NCBI GenBank assembly: GCA_937937185.1
Contig: CALDCO010000301.1
Coordinates: 1-39,797 of the forward strand
Source: an uncultured Flavobacteriaceae bacterium
Lineage (GTDB): Bacteria; Bacteroidota; Bacteroidia; Flavobacteriales; Flavobacteriaceae
Direction: 5' to 3'
Length of the DNA: 39,797 nt
Made by a program: the position numbers and the translations under genes. Within the stretch, counting starts at the first letter, position 1, and every line of letters starts with the position of its first letter. Shown in pieces: positions 8,671 to 17,292 of this stretch. Below the pieces are notes generated by a model, which saw only the letters and a list, made by a program, of their open reading frames with translations, searched no databases and was not told the DNA's origin.

Positions 8671-9501
8671 ATGCCTATTGTCACATTAACAACAGATTTT
8701 GGTGAAAAAGATCACTTTGTTGGTGCGATAAAAGGCGCTATTTACAATGAGATCCCTGATATTCAAATTGTTGACATTTCGCATAGCATCTCTCCTTTTA
8801 ATATCCCTGAGGCGGCTTACATTATACAAAATGCTTTTAAAAGTTTCCCCGAAGGTTCTATACATATTGTAGGAATTGATTCAGAATTAAATGAAGAAAA
8901 TAAGCACATCGCCTTAAAGTTAGAAGGTCATTATTTTGTATGCGCAAACAATGGTATTATGAGCATGATTTGTGCTGAAATTACGCCCGAACAAATTGTA
9001 GAAATTAATATTCATGATCACATTGAAAGTAGCTTTCCTGTATTAGATGTATTTGTAAAAGTAGCTTGCCATATTGCCCGAGGTGGGGCTTTAGGTGTCG
9101 TTGGAAAAATAATACAGACCATAAAACCAATTAAAAACCTAAGCCCATACTTAAACGACAAAAAAACACAAATAATTGGCAGTATTATTTATATAGATAA
9201 CTACGGGAATGTAATTACCAATATTAAAAAATCATTTTTCGAAAACATACAGAAAGGGCGGTCTTTTGAAATCTCTGCTCGTAATTATAAATTTAAACGT
9301 ATTTTTTCCAAGTATAGCGATATTGTTAATTTTGATGTTCCTGAAGACAAACGTAACGATGAAGGCAGGGGTCTTGTGGTATTTAATTCGTCTCAATATT
9401 TAGAAATTGCTATTTATAAAAGCAATAGCCATTCGGTAGGCAGTGCAAGTACCTTAATGGGCTTAAGAATGAGAGATACGGTGACTGTGAATTTTGATTA
9501 A
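8671..9501 (+). CDS. SAM hydrolase (SAM hydroxide adenosyltransferase, DUF62 family)
   Basis: A 276-residue member of the fluorinase/chlorinase-like family that in most bacteria hydrolyses S-adenosylmethionine to adenosine and methionine. Diagnostic segments are TLTTDFGEKDHFVGAIKG at the N-terminus, VDISHSISPFNI, GIDSE, CANNGI, and the C-terminal-domain strand IYIDNYGNVITNI. The end (SVGSASTLMGLRMRDTV) also fits the family. It is divergent from phoH. Its last codon (Asp) and TAA stop lie inside the first unit of the GATTNNN heptad array at 9496-9558. The family is sure; halogenase activity is unlikely but not excluded. Confidence 0.9.
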   Translation: MPIVTLTTDFGEKDHFVGAIKGAIYNEIPDIQIVDISHSISPFNIPEAAYIIQNAFKSFPEGSIHIVGIDSELNEENKHIALKLEGHYFVCANNGIMSMICAEITPEQIVEINIHDHIESSFPVLDVFVKVACHIARGGALGVVGKIIQTIKPIKNLSPYLNDKKTQIIGSIIYIDNYGNVITNIKKSFFENIQKGRSFEISARNYKFKRIFSKYSDIVNFDVPEDKRNDEGRGLVVFNSSQYLEIAIYKSNSHSVGSASTLMGLRMRDTVTVNFD

Positions 9502-9558
9502 CGATTAACGATTGGTGATTGATGATTGGTGATTGGTGATTGGTGATTGGTGATTTTT
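9496..9558. repeat. Heptad array A: nine GATTNNN units
   Basis: Nine contiguous 7-bp units all begin GATT: GATTAAC twice, GATTGGT, GATTGAT, GATTGGT four times, then GATTTTT. The first unit contains the stop codon of the SAM hydrolase gene. A second nine-unit array lies at 9933-9995, on the other side of the small monooxygenase gene. Confidence 0.9.
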
Positions 9559-9627
9559 TAATCAAAAAAAGAATTTAGTTTTTTGAATCTTGAATTTTAA
9601 ATTTTGAACCTTTAAATTATACATCCC

Positions 9628-9924
9628 TTGTTAGTAAGAATTGTAAAATTGAGTATAGCCGAAGAACATATTAAAACATTTCTGGCTAACTTTGAAAAAC
9701 AAAAAGAAAATATACGAAACTTTAAAGGTTGTCGTTTTCTAGAATTGTATAGAGATAAAACCAATGCGCATCTATTTTTCACCTACAGCTATTGGAATAC
9801 TGAAGCCGATCTAGAAAATTATAGGCATTCTAAATTATTTAAAGGGATTTGGGCTAAAACCAAACCTTTATTTAATGATAAACCACAGGCTTGGAGTGTT
9901 GAGAAATTGGATTCGCTTGAATAG
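9628..9924 (+). CDS. Antibiotic biosynthesis monooxygenase (ABM) domain protein
   Basis: A 98-residue single-domain protein with the ferredoxin-like dimeric alpha/beta-barrel pattern: strand RIVKLSIAEEHIKTFLANFE, then GCRFLELYRDK, FFTYSYWNTEADLENYRHS and a C-terminal strand. This fits the ABM/quinol monooxygenase-like superfamily, whose members are cofactor-free oxygenases, haem-degrading enzymes or stress proteins. The start is a TTG at 9628, chosen because the family usually opens with M-[LI]-[VI]-R-I and no ATG precedes it in frame nearby. The gene is bracketed by two GATT heptad arrays (9496-9558 and 9933-9995), so it may form a small cassette. Substrate unknown. Confidence 0.8.
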   Translation: MLVRIVKLSIAEEHIKTFLANFEKQKENIRNFKGCRFLELYRDKTNAHLFFTYSYWNTEADLENYRHSKLFKGIWAKTKPLFNDKPQAWSVEKLDSLE

Positions 9925-9932
9925 AAATGAAC

Positions 9933-9995
9933 GGATAACGATTAACGATTGGAGATTAACGATTTGAGATTGGAGATTGATGAATAACGATTTTG
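9933..9995. repeat. Heptad array B: nine GATT-type units
   Basis: Units in order: GGATAAC, GATTAAC, GATTGGA, GATTAAC, GATTTGA, GATTGGA, GATTGAT, GAATAAC, GATTTTG. The period is exactly 7 bp and the length (63 nt) equals that of array A, but the units are more diverged. It begins 9 nt after the stop codon of the ABM gene. Confidence 0.85.
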
Positions 9996-10107
9996 GAATA
10001 AAAAAGAAACTCTCGATTATTGAACTTAGCCAAAATGAAAGATTAACGGTTATTGGAATGAAAAACCTCCAAAACTAATCACTAAAAACAAAACGATTTA
10101 CAAATAA

Positions 10108-10827
10108 ATGCTCGCCTTACTTAAAAAAGAATTCAATTCATTTTTTGCCTCGCCAATAGGCTATCTGGTAATTGCTATTTTTCTTTTACTAAATGGCTTG
10201 TTTTTATGGCTTTTTAAAGGTGAGTTTAATATTCTTGATTATGGTTTTAGTGATTTATCGTCCTTCTTTTTAATCTCCCCTTGGATTTTTATTTTCTTAA
10301 TCCCCGCAGTTACCATGCGCAGTTTTAGCGATGAGAAAAAGCAAGGCACGCTAGAACTCTTATTAACCAAACCCATTTCTCATTTCCACATTGTTTTGGG
10401 TAAATATTTAGGTGCTTTATCGTTAATAATAATTGCATTAATACCCACATTATTATATGTGTATACTGTGCATCAGCTAGGAAATCCTATTGGGAATTTA
10501 GATACTGGTAGTACCATTGGTTCTTATTTTGGTTTGTTTTTCTTAGCGGCAACTTACACCGCTATTGGTGTTTTTGGATCTACACTATCTAACAATCAGA
10601 TAGTTGCCTTTATCATTGCCGTATTCTTATGTTTCTTTTTTTATATTGGTTTTGAAGGTATTGCAGGCTTTACCTCAAGCCATTTTATTGAGCAACTGGG
10701 AATGAGTTTCCATTATAAAAGCATTAGTCGAGGGGTGATAGATACCAGAGATATTATTTATTTTTTAAGTGTTACTGTTTTGTTTTTAGTGCTTACCAAA
10801 CTTAATATAAACAGAGAAGCTAGATGA
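10108..10827 (+). CDS. gldF: Gliding-motility ABC transporter permease GldF
   Basis: A 239-residue ABC-2-type permease with about six membrane segments, opening MLALLKKEFNSFFASPIGYL and carrying the family motif MRSFSDEKKQGTLELLLTKPI near residues 70-90. GldF works with GldG and the ATPase GldA in the transporter associated with flavobacterial gliding; the substrate is not established. gldA is not in this window. The stop overlaps the start of the following 161-codon gene by 4 nt (ATGA), which implies translational coupling. In many Flavobacteriaceae gldF, gldG and dnaN are neighbours, as here, but with no gene between gldF and gldG. Confidence 0.93.
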   Translation: MLALLKKEFNSFFASPIGYLVIAIFLLLNGLFLWLFKGEFNILDYGFSDLSSFFLISPWIFIFLIPAVTMRSFSDEKKQGTLELLLTKPISHFHIVLGKYLGALSLIIIALIPTLLYVYTVHQLGNPIGNLDTGSTIGSYFGLFFLAATYTAIGVFGSTLSNNQIVAFIIAVFLCFFFYIGFEGIAGFTSSHFIEQLGMSFHYKSISRGVIDTRDIIYFLSVTVLFLVLTKLNINREAR

Positions 10828-11309
10828 TAATCACCTACAAGTTAGTTATTGCCTTAATTATTAGTTTTGTTTTAGTTTGGTTATTTGTTAAAACCATAGA
10901 CAAACGAAAATGGTTAACGCTATTATTAACTATTGTCTTATCTCCAATTTTATATTTTTATTTGTTTTATCCGTTATTAAATATTTTTAGTAGCTACCAT
11001 CATGAAAAATATTTTGACGCCCAACAATGGATTAAAAAACCTAGCTCAAGGTATGAAATGATTAATGATATGGTGAGCAATAAAATACTAATAGGTAAAA
11101 CTAAAGCAGAAATACAAACCTTACTTGGTAAATACGAATGGCTAAGTTGGGATAAGGCCTTAAACGCTAAATCGAAAGATAAATGGAATTACAATTTGGG
11201 TTTAAAACCAGGTGCCCTTAACAAAAAAATGGAATGTATGGAGCTTAATTTTAATAATGCTCAAGTAACCGCTTTAAGGCGCTATCAAATGGAGGAAGAA
11301 TTTGAATAA
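10824..11309 (+). CDS. Membrane-anchored BamE/SmpA-like protein between gldF and gldG
   Basis: A 161-residue protein with two N-terminal membrane helices (about 5-25 and 31-52) and a soluble C-terminal domain. Residues approximately 90-155 show a pattern like the BamE/SmpA fold: ILIGKTKAEIQTLLGKYEW, a WNYNLG strand, then MELNFNNAQVTALRRY. BamE-like domains bind partner proteins at the envelope; the specific family was not identified. The start overlaps the gldF stop by 4 nt and the stop overlaps the gldG start, so all three are likely made together. The placement suggests a role with the Gld transporter, which is inference. Confidence 0.75.
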   Translation: MIITYKLVIALIISFVLVWLFVKTIDKRKWLTLLLTIVLSPILYFYLFYPLLNIFSSYHHEKYFDAQQWIKKPSSRYEMINDMVSNKILIGKTKAEIQTLLGKYEWLSWDKALNAKSKDKWNYNLGLKPGALNKKMECMELNFNNAQVTALRRYQMEEEFE

Positions 11310-12969
11310 AAACATAAAACATATTGGCTTTTTATTTATCGCACTTATTGCTATAAATTTTATAAGTTCTCGAATGTACAAACGTTTCGATTTAACTTCA
11401 GACAAACGCTATACCCTTAATCAGGCTGCTCTTAATGTCATACAAGACGTCGATTCTCCAATTGCCATAGACGTTTTTTTAGAAGGCGAAGATTTCCCTT
11501 CAGAATTTAGACGTTTGCAAATAGAAACCAGACAATTACTCGAAGAATTTTCAGCTTATAATAACAATATTACTTTTAATTTCTTAAACCCTATTAAGGA
11601 TGAGGCCACAAGAACTCGCAATATTAAGCAATTACAAGCAAGAGGCTTAACCCCAATGCAACTTAGTGTTCAAGACAATGGGAAATTGTCTCAAGACATT
11701 GTTTTTCCATGGGCTTTAGCTAGTTATAACGAACAAACTGTTATTATCCCGTTAATAAAAAATAAGATTGGCGCTTCGCAACAAGAACTGGTCTCTAACT
11801 CTGTACAACATTTAGAATATGCTTTTGCCGATGGTTTTAGTAAGTTAGTTAACCCTAAACGCCGTAAAATAGCTATATTAAAAGGGAATGGGCAATTAGA
11901 AAACAAACATATTGCTAGCTTTATAAAAACCTTAAGACCCTATTATCTTATTGCCCCCTTTACTTTGGATAGTGTGGCAAAACGTTCCCAAGAAACATTA
12001 GAAAAAATTAAAGACTACGATTTAATAATTTCTGCAAAACCAACACAAGCTTTTAGTGAAAAAGAAAAATTAGTACTGGACCAATACACCATGAACGGTG
12101 GTAAAAGCCTTTGGCTAATCGATGCCGTAGCCATGGATAAAGACAGCTTATACAATGAGTCGGGAAGAAACTTCGCAACCACACGAGCTCTTAATTTAAC
12201 CGATTTCTTTTTTAAATATGGTGCGCGTATAAATCCAGTTTTAGTAAGTACCCTTTACTCTGCACCCATAACATTAGCCATGGGAGAAGGTAGTGAGTCT
12301 CAATTTAATCATTTGCGTTGGCCTTATTCTCCTTTAGCAAACAGTAAAAGCAAGCACCCTATCGTTAATAATTTAAATTTAGTAAAGTTCGATTTTGCAA
12401 ACCAAATAGATACCTTAAAAAACAGCATTTCAAAAACGATTTTATTACAGAGTGAATCCCTAAGCAGATTGGAAGGCACCCCTAGAGAAATTAGTTTAGA
12501 AATGGTGACTAAAGAACCCATAAAGGAAAGCTTTAACAAAGGCCCTCAAAATTTAGCAGTTTTGTTAGAGGGCGAATTTACGTCAGTTTACAATAATCGA
12601 ATTAAGCCTTTTAATCTTTTAGAGGAAAAAAATAAAAGCGCTCCCACTAAAATGATTTTAATTGCCGATGGTGATGTTATTAAAAATGAAATGGGTAGAA
12701 AAGGGCCCGAAGAATTGGGTTTTGACCGATGGACTGGAAAAACGTATGGAAACAAAGAGTTTTTGCTTAATGCCGTAAATTATCTTTTAGATGATGATGG
12801 ACTTATAAACATTCGCTCGAAAGAAATTAATATTGCTTTTCTGGATCCAGAAAAAATTGCAAAAACTAAAACAAAATGGCAATTCATTAATATAGCACTT
12901 CCACTCTTATTTTTAGGTGTTTTCGGATTTATATTTAACCTTCTACGTAGAAAAAAATACAAGAAATAA
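11302..12969 (+). CDS. gldG: Gliding-motility ABC transporter component GldG
   Basis: A 555-residue protein with an N-terminal membrane segment (IGFLFIALIAINFI), a large extracytoplasmic domain with the GldG/ABC-type uncharacterised region (RFDLTSDKRYTLNQAALN, then IDVFLEGEDFPSEFRRLQ), and a C-terminal membrane helix (about 530-548) followed by a basic tail. Length matches GldG (about 560). The start is TTG at 11302, preceded by a strong GGAGGA ribosome-binding site at 11291-11296, and overlaps the end of the previous gene. It acts with GldF and GldA in gliding motility. Confidence 0.93.
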   Translation: MNKNIKHIGFLFIALIAINFISSRMYKRFDLTSDKRYTLNQAALNVIQDVDSPIAIDVFLEGEDFPSEFRRLQIETRQLLEEFSAYNNNITFNFLNPIKDEATRTRNIKQLQARGLTPMQLSVQDNGKLSQDIVFPWALASYNEQTVIIPLIKNKIGASQQELVSNSVQHLEYAFADGFSKLVNPKRRKIAILKGNGQLENKHIASFIKTLRPYYLIAPFTLDSVAKRSQETLEKIKDYDLIISAKPTQAFSEKEKLVLDQYTMNGGKSLWLIDAVAMDKDSLYNESGRNFATTRALNLTDFFFKYGARINPVLVSTLYSAPITLAMGEGSESQFNHLRWPYSPLANSKSKHPIVNNLNLVKFDFANQIDTLKNSISKTILLQSESLSRLEGTPREISLEMVTKEPIKESFNKGPQNLAVLLEGEFTSVYNNRIKPFNLLEEKNKSAPTKMILIADGDVIKNEMGRKGPEELGFDRWTGKTYGNKEFLLNAVNYLLDDDGLINIRSKEINIAFLDPEKIAKTKTKWQFINIALPLLFLGVFGFIFNLLRRKKYKK

Positions 12970-13230
12970 CTGTTGCTTTCTTCTTAAAATCTATGCTTTT
13001 CTACGAAAAGACATGTTAATAAGTTTGTTTCTCTTTTAGATGCTTTAGCAATATATTTGTGCTTAAGCCATTGCGGTTTTTTGTTTATAATCGAAGTGTT
13101 TTGCTTTTACACCATAATAACGTTTTAATGTCGTTATTGCGCTTAATTATTATAATTTATGGTTTAGATGTGAAACCTGTTTACTAAAGAAAACTTTTAA
13201 GGCTACATTAATTAATTTGAGATCTACGTA
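12970..13230. other. dnaN leader region with short inverted repeat
   Basis: This 261-nt gap before dnaN probably holds its promoter. An inverted repeat AATAACG (13116-13122) / CGTTATT (13132-13138) with a 9-nt loop lies 93 nt before the dnaN start. No well-spaced TTG/TAnnTTTG pair was found, and no terminator for gldG is obvious. Confidence 0.4.
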
Positions 13231-14349
13231 ATGAAATTTATAATATCAAGCACTTATTTATTAAAACAGTTACAAGTTTTAGGAGGCGTTATAAATAGCG
13301 CAAACACTTTACCTATTTTAGATAATTTCCTATTTGAGTTAGATGGAAATAAATTAACCGTGTCTGCTAGCGATTTAGAAACGACTATGGCTTCGACTTT
13401 AGAAGTCGAAAGTGAAGAAAATGCCAGTATTGCTATTCCGGCGCGTTTGTTACTAGATACTTTAAAAACATTTCCTGAACAACCTTTAACCTTTATTGTT
13501 GAAGATAATAATACCATAGAAATAAGTTCTAATCACGGCAAATACGCCTTAGCTTATGCCGATGGCAAGGAGTTTCCTAAAGCTTTAGAACTAGAGGATC
13601 CAAGCGCAACTACCATTGCTGGAAATGTTTTAGCTAAAGCAATTAATAAAACAATATTTGCTTCTGGTAATGATGATTTAAGACCTGTGATGAGTGGGGT
13701 GTTTTTTCAATTCTCAACAGAGAGCTTAACTTTTGTTGCTACTGATGCTCATAAACTTGTAAAATATACCCGAAAAGATATTAGTGCTTCTCAAGTGGCA
13801 GAGTTTATTATGCCTAAAAAACCATTAACACTTTTAAAAGGCATTTTAGCGGTTAGCGATGAGGACATTACTATAGAGTACAATGACTCAAATGCAAAAT
13901 TCACTTTTGAAAATACGGTGTTAATTTGCCGATTAATTGATGGGAAATATCCAAATTATGAAGCTGTAATTCCTAAAGAAAATCCTAATGTATTAAGTAT
14001 TGATAGGACACAATTTTTAAACTCGGTGAAGCGCGTAAGCATATTCTCAAATAAAACAACGCATCAAATTCGATTAAAAATTGCAGGAGCTGAATTAAAT
14101 ATTTCTGCCGAAGATATAGATTATAGTAATAAAGCAGAAGAACGTTTAACTTGCGATTATCAGGGTGATGATATGCAAATTGGTTTTAACTCTCGATTTT
14201 TAACAGAAATGCTAAATAATCTTGACGCAACAGATGTACAACTTGAAATGAGCATGCCCAACAGAGCGGGAATATTAACCCCTATAGATGGTATTGAAGA
14301 AGGAGAACATGTAACCATGCTGGTTATGCCTGTAATGCTGAATAGTTAA
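13231..14349 (+). CDS. dnaN: DNA polymerase III beta subunit (sliding clamp)
   Basis: A 372-residue clamp with the three repeated clamp domains expected for the family. It opens MKFIISSTYLLKQLQVLGGVI and includes VSASDLETTM, RPVMSGVFFQF, FVATDAHKLVKY and the C-terminal MLVMPVML, which fits the end of the third domain. It forms the ring that holds polymerase III on DNA. It stands apart from dnaA, downstream of gldFG. Its 3' end is convergent with the four-gene minus-strand operon, with only 7 nt between stop codons. Confidence 0.97.
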   Translation: MKFIISSTYLLKQLQVLGGVINSANTLPILDNFLFELDGNKLTVSASDLETTMASTLEVESEENASIAIPARLLLDTLKTFPEQPLTFIVEDNNTIEISSNHGKYALAYADGKEFPKALELEDPSATTIAGNVLAKAINKTIFASGNDDLRPVMSGVFFQFSTESLTFVATDAHKLVKYTRKDISASQVAEFIMPKKPLTLLKGILAVSDEDITIEYNDSNAKFTFENTVLICRLIDGKYPNYEAVIPKENPNVLSIDRTQFLNSVKRVSIFSNKTTHQIRLKIAGAELNISAEDIDYSNKAEERLTCDYQGDDMQIGFNSRFLTEMLNNLDATDVQLEMSMPNRAGILTPIDGIEEGEHVTMLVMPVMLNS

Positions 14350-14356
14350 CTATATT

Positions 14357-16096
14357 CTATTTCACTTCTAAGTATTTCTGAAATGATATGGGATCGCCTT
14401 TTTTAGTAAAACCCTCTATTACTATTTCATACATTCCTACATTATCGGATGCATAAAAGTTAACAGATATCTCGTTTTCTTTATCTATTTTTAAATTGGG
14501 TTCCCAATATAGTTGTTGTCTATAATCTGGAAGTCTTTTAAAACTATTTTCGTCATACTCTGGTTGAATATACTTCTTTTTCCGTTCTGGTTTTAAAAGT
14601 TTTACTTTAGTGCCATAATCTAAATAATTAGTCTTATAATAACCACCAGTAATTGTATTAATTAATAGAACTCCACTGTAAATTAATGTTCCGTATAAAT
14701 ATTGATCTCTTAAAACAGTTATTGTTTTTATATCTCTAGCATTAATATTTATAACATCATTGTGGTTTTCGATATAAGCACCATCTACGAGTATTAAACA
14801 TGGATAATTAGACGCAATATATTCATTGGCATCTCTAACCTTAATTTTAGAATTTCCAAGTTTGTTTTTTTCTATATAGACATTATTTAAAATTTCAATT
14901 GAGGTTTCTTTAAACGACGAAAACCTCTTGTAATCATCCAAATGATATATTTTACTATTTTTAGGATTAAAAATTAAAGCACTTTGTAATGGAATAAGAC
15001 TACTTTTAGTAAGATTATAAATATTATTTATTTGTGTATGTATGCTACGCTCTTTAATAGCAGGTTCCATTTTAGAATTTAAAATAAGTTTATCGAATTT
15101 TAAATCTGAATAATTTATATTTTTAGCATTCTCTATTTTAATTTCATAATTAGTACTGCTATCTCTAGCAACCCTAAAGAAAGCGTACTCATCACTATAA
15201 CTCTTATCTATATTAAATAAAAAATCCCCCTCTTTATTTGTATTTACTATTTTAAATTCATAATACTCTCCTGATATAGAAATAGCGACTTCTTTATTTG
15301 CTATTGGGGAGTTATTGTTCTTATTAATAATTTTTCCGCCTAAAACCGCTCCTCTATATTCTGGTAAAAAAATAGTGTCGCCCAATTTAAAAAAGTATTT
15401 TTTTTCTGTGTCACCTAAATCATGATCTATTGTTTTAATTCTTTTAGTTCTAAGAATATCATTTAACTTTCTAACAGAAACACTTACAGTTGCTTCCAAA
15501 GAATCATTTGAGCCTATAACCATGTTAATTGACTCTCTTTTATTGACTATTCTTTTGTTAATTTTTGCTTTTATTTTATTATTAGTATTAAAACTAGTAT
15601 CTATTGGCTGAGTTTTAATTTCTTCTTCAACATAACTTACTTTAGACTCACTAGGAGTTTTAAAAGGATTAATAATATTAATAGGAGACATAAAAAAAGA
15701 ATCTATACCATCATTTACCATCCAATTAGTATATCCTAAAAGTTTGTATGACCCCGACTGTAAATTAGTTGGGACAAAAAAATCACCTTGACCACAACCT
15801 TCCTTTAAGTTTATTTTATGAGAAAATACCTTAATACCATTGAAATTAACTAGTTCTATATATCCTATTTTACTTAATACACTTCGTGTTTTAGAGTTTT
15901 TATTTAACACATAAAAACTGTAATATAACTGTTCTCCAGGAAATAGTAAAGTGGTATTAACATGAATATAAACACTTTCTTTAGCTACTGTATTTAAATA
16001 ATTTACTTGCTGATTATTCACTATTTTAATTTGCCCAATAGAAAATTGAGCATTAATGATAATTAAAAGTAATGTGATAATAAATTTAGTTTTCAT
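14357..16096 (-). CDS. Exported MG2-like protein with TonB-plug-like C-terminal region
   Basis: A 579-residue protein after choosing the ATG at 16096; an upstream in-frame ATG would add 20 residues that overlap the previous gene and hide the signal peptide (MKTKFIITLLLIIINAQFSIG). Residues approximately 35-150 resemble a macroglobulin MG2 domain (VYIHVNTTLLFPGEQLYYSFYV as a pattern). Later, PCLILVDGAYIENHND and INARDIKTITVLRD followed by a YSGVLLINT strand resemble the plug domain of TonB-dependent receptors, but no barrel follows. It is the last gene of the operon, 2 nt after DUF4249. It probably acts in the periplasm or at the outer membrane with the receptor. Exact function unknown. Confidence 0.65.
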   Translation of the reverse strand: MKTKFIITLLLIIINAQFSIGQIKIVNNQQVNYLNTVAKESVYIHVNTTLLFPGEQLYYSFYVLNKNSKTRSVLSKIGYIELVNFNGIKVFSHKINLKEGCGQGDFFVPTNLQSGSYKLLGYTNWMVNDGIDSFFMSPINIINPFKTPSESKVSYVEEEIKTQPIDTSFNTNNKIKAKINKRIVNKRESINMVIGSNDSLEATVSVSVRKLNDILRTKRIKTIDHDLGDTEKKYFFKLGDTIFLPEYRGAVLGGKIINKNNNSPIANKEVAISISGEYYEFKIVNTNKEGDFLFNIDKSYSDEYAFFRVARDSSTNYEIKIENAKNINYSDLKFDKLILNSKMEPAIKERSIHTQINNIYNLTKSSLIPLQSALIFNPKNSKIYHLDDYKRFSSFKETSIEILNNVYIEKNKLGNSKIKVRDANEYIASNYPCLILVDGAYIENHNDVININARDIKTITVLRDQYLYGTLIYSGVLLINTITGGYYKTNYLDYGTKVKLLKPERKKKYIQPEYDENSFKRLPDYRQQLYWEPNLKIDKENEISVNFYASDNVGMYEIVIEGFTKKGDPISFQKYLEVK

Positions 16097-16098
16097 AC

Positions 16099-17289
16099 TT
16101 ATTCTATCCAAAAATCTGGCTCTATAACGGTTCCTAATACTGTACAATCGCCACAAGCTGGTGTAATTAATGCATATGGGCCTGACCCAATGTTATCATC
16201 TCCATTTTCAGATACATATATACCTATACCTTCAAGTAATGCATCTATTAAAGGAGAGGTACATCCTATCGTTTTTAATTCTGGTGCAAACAAGGTATTG
16301 CAATTAACCGCATAGGGTGGAGCATCGTCATAAAAATCTCTATAATTAAAAAACAATCGTTGAGATACTACAGGAGAAACATCAAAAAAACCAATAACTT
16401 TTTCATCTCTATTCGTTGCCGAAAATACATTCCCATTTATAAATCCTGGTTGTATTTGAGAAAATATACTTCCCGTATTCGAAAAATCTTTTAATGTATT
16501 ATAAAAAACAAAAGCATCACGTGATTGCGTATACTGATTTACCAATATACTATATCTTGTTCCTAAGGTAGGGTTATCTTTTAAAAGAAATCTAGTTTGA
16601 AAATTTGAAACAACATCTTCTGTAAGATTCGCTGTAGAAGTTAATATAATAGATTTAGATGTTTCTGTTCTGTAACAAACCTGTACATTTAATTGGCGCG
16701 CTTGCAATTCTACTAAAAAGGCTTCTGCATCTATAACAGCAAGAAAATTACCGACATATCTAGGCGCTATTAATTTAGTAGTTTCTTCAAAAGTGTACCT
16801 GTAATATCTTGAATTTCCTGTTGGATCTGAACTGCCTATAAAAATACCTATTCCCTCCTCTCCTAGATCATTAACTGTCGTTTTAGCCGATAAATTGGAA
16901 ATCGTAGATGCTCCACTAATAAAACGCGCTGGTTTAGATTCATACTCTCTCCCATTAGAGGTAACAATACTCAATGAATAATCGACATTTTCATTAGCTA
17001 AAAACGCTTCATCTGAGAGATACAACCCGGGTTCAGATTCGGAAAACACATAGCTATTACCTAAACCATCGTTTACTAAAACAGAAGCATTAAGTTCTGG
17101 ATTAAGACCTGCTGTATCTACTGCAAAAGTTCTACTTAATTTTATTTCTTGTTGTTTAAACTCATTCGTAATTGTAGCTTCAATAACCAAGGCACTTTCA
17201 AAAACTTCTTCTTCTATTACAAATGGTTCGATACAAGAATAAAGCATAAAACTTAAAAGTAGACATGTATATAATTTAACTCTTATCAT
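16099..17289 (-). CDS. DUF4249 family lipoprotein
   Basis: A 396-residue predicted lipoprotein: the N-terminal signal ends in a lipobox-like LYSC followed by IEP (C19). The N-terminal half is beta-rich, with ALVIEATITNEFKQQEIKLSR-type strands and NDGLGNSYVFSE. The C-terminal CGDCTVLGT and PDFW match the conserved end of DUF4249 proteins. DUF4249 genes are commonly coupled to TonB-dependent receptors in Bacteroidota, where they may serve as a surface-exposed or periplasmic partner; the ligand is unknown. It lies 3 nt after the receptor gene, so co-translation is likely. Confidence 0.85.
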   Translation of the reverse strand: MIRVKLYTCLLLSFMLYSCIEPFVIEEEVFESALVIEATITNEFKQQEIKLSRTFAVDTAGLNPELNASVLVNDGLGNSYVFSESEPGLYLSDEAFLANENVDYSLSIVTSNGREYESKPARFISGASTISNLSAKTTVNDLGEEGIGIFIGSSDPTGNSRYYRYTFEETTKLIAPRYVGNFLAVIDAEAFLVELQARQLNVQVCYRTETSKSIILTSTANLTEDVVSNFQTRFLLKDNPTLGTRYSILVNQYTQSRDAFVFYNTLKDFSNTGSIFSQIQPGFINGNVFSATNRDEKVIGFFDVSPVVSQRLFFNYRDFYDDAPPYAVNCNTLFAPELKTIGCTSPLIDALLEGIGIYVSENGDDNIGSGPYALITPACGDCTVLGTVIEPDFWIE

Positions 17290-17292
17290 ACT

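Noticed and set aside
9496-9995. Heptad arrays considered as a CRISPR array
   Set aside because: The unit is 7 bp with no spacers, and no cas genes are present.
16097-16156. Longer start for the MG2-like/plug-like protein
   Set aside because: It would overlap the DUF4249 gene and bury the signal peptide; the ATG at 16096 gives a clean signal sequence 2 nt after the previous stop.
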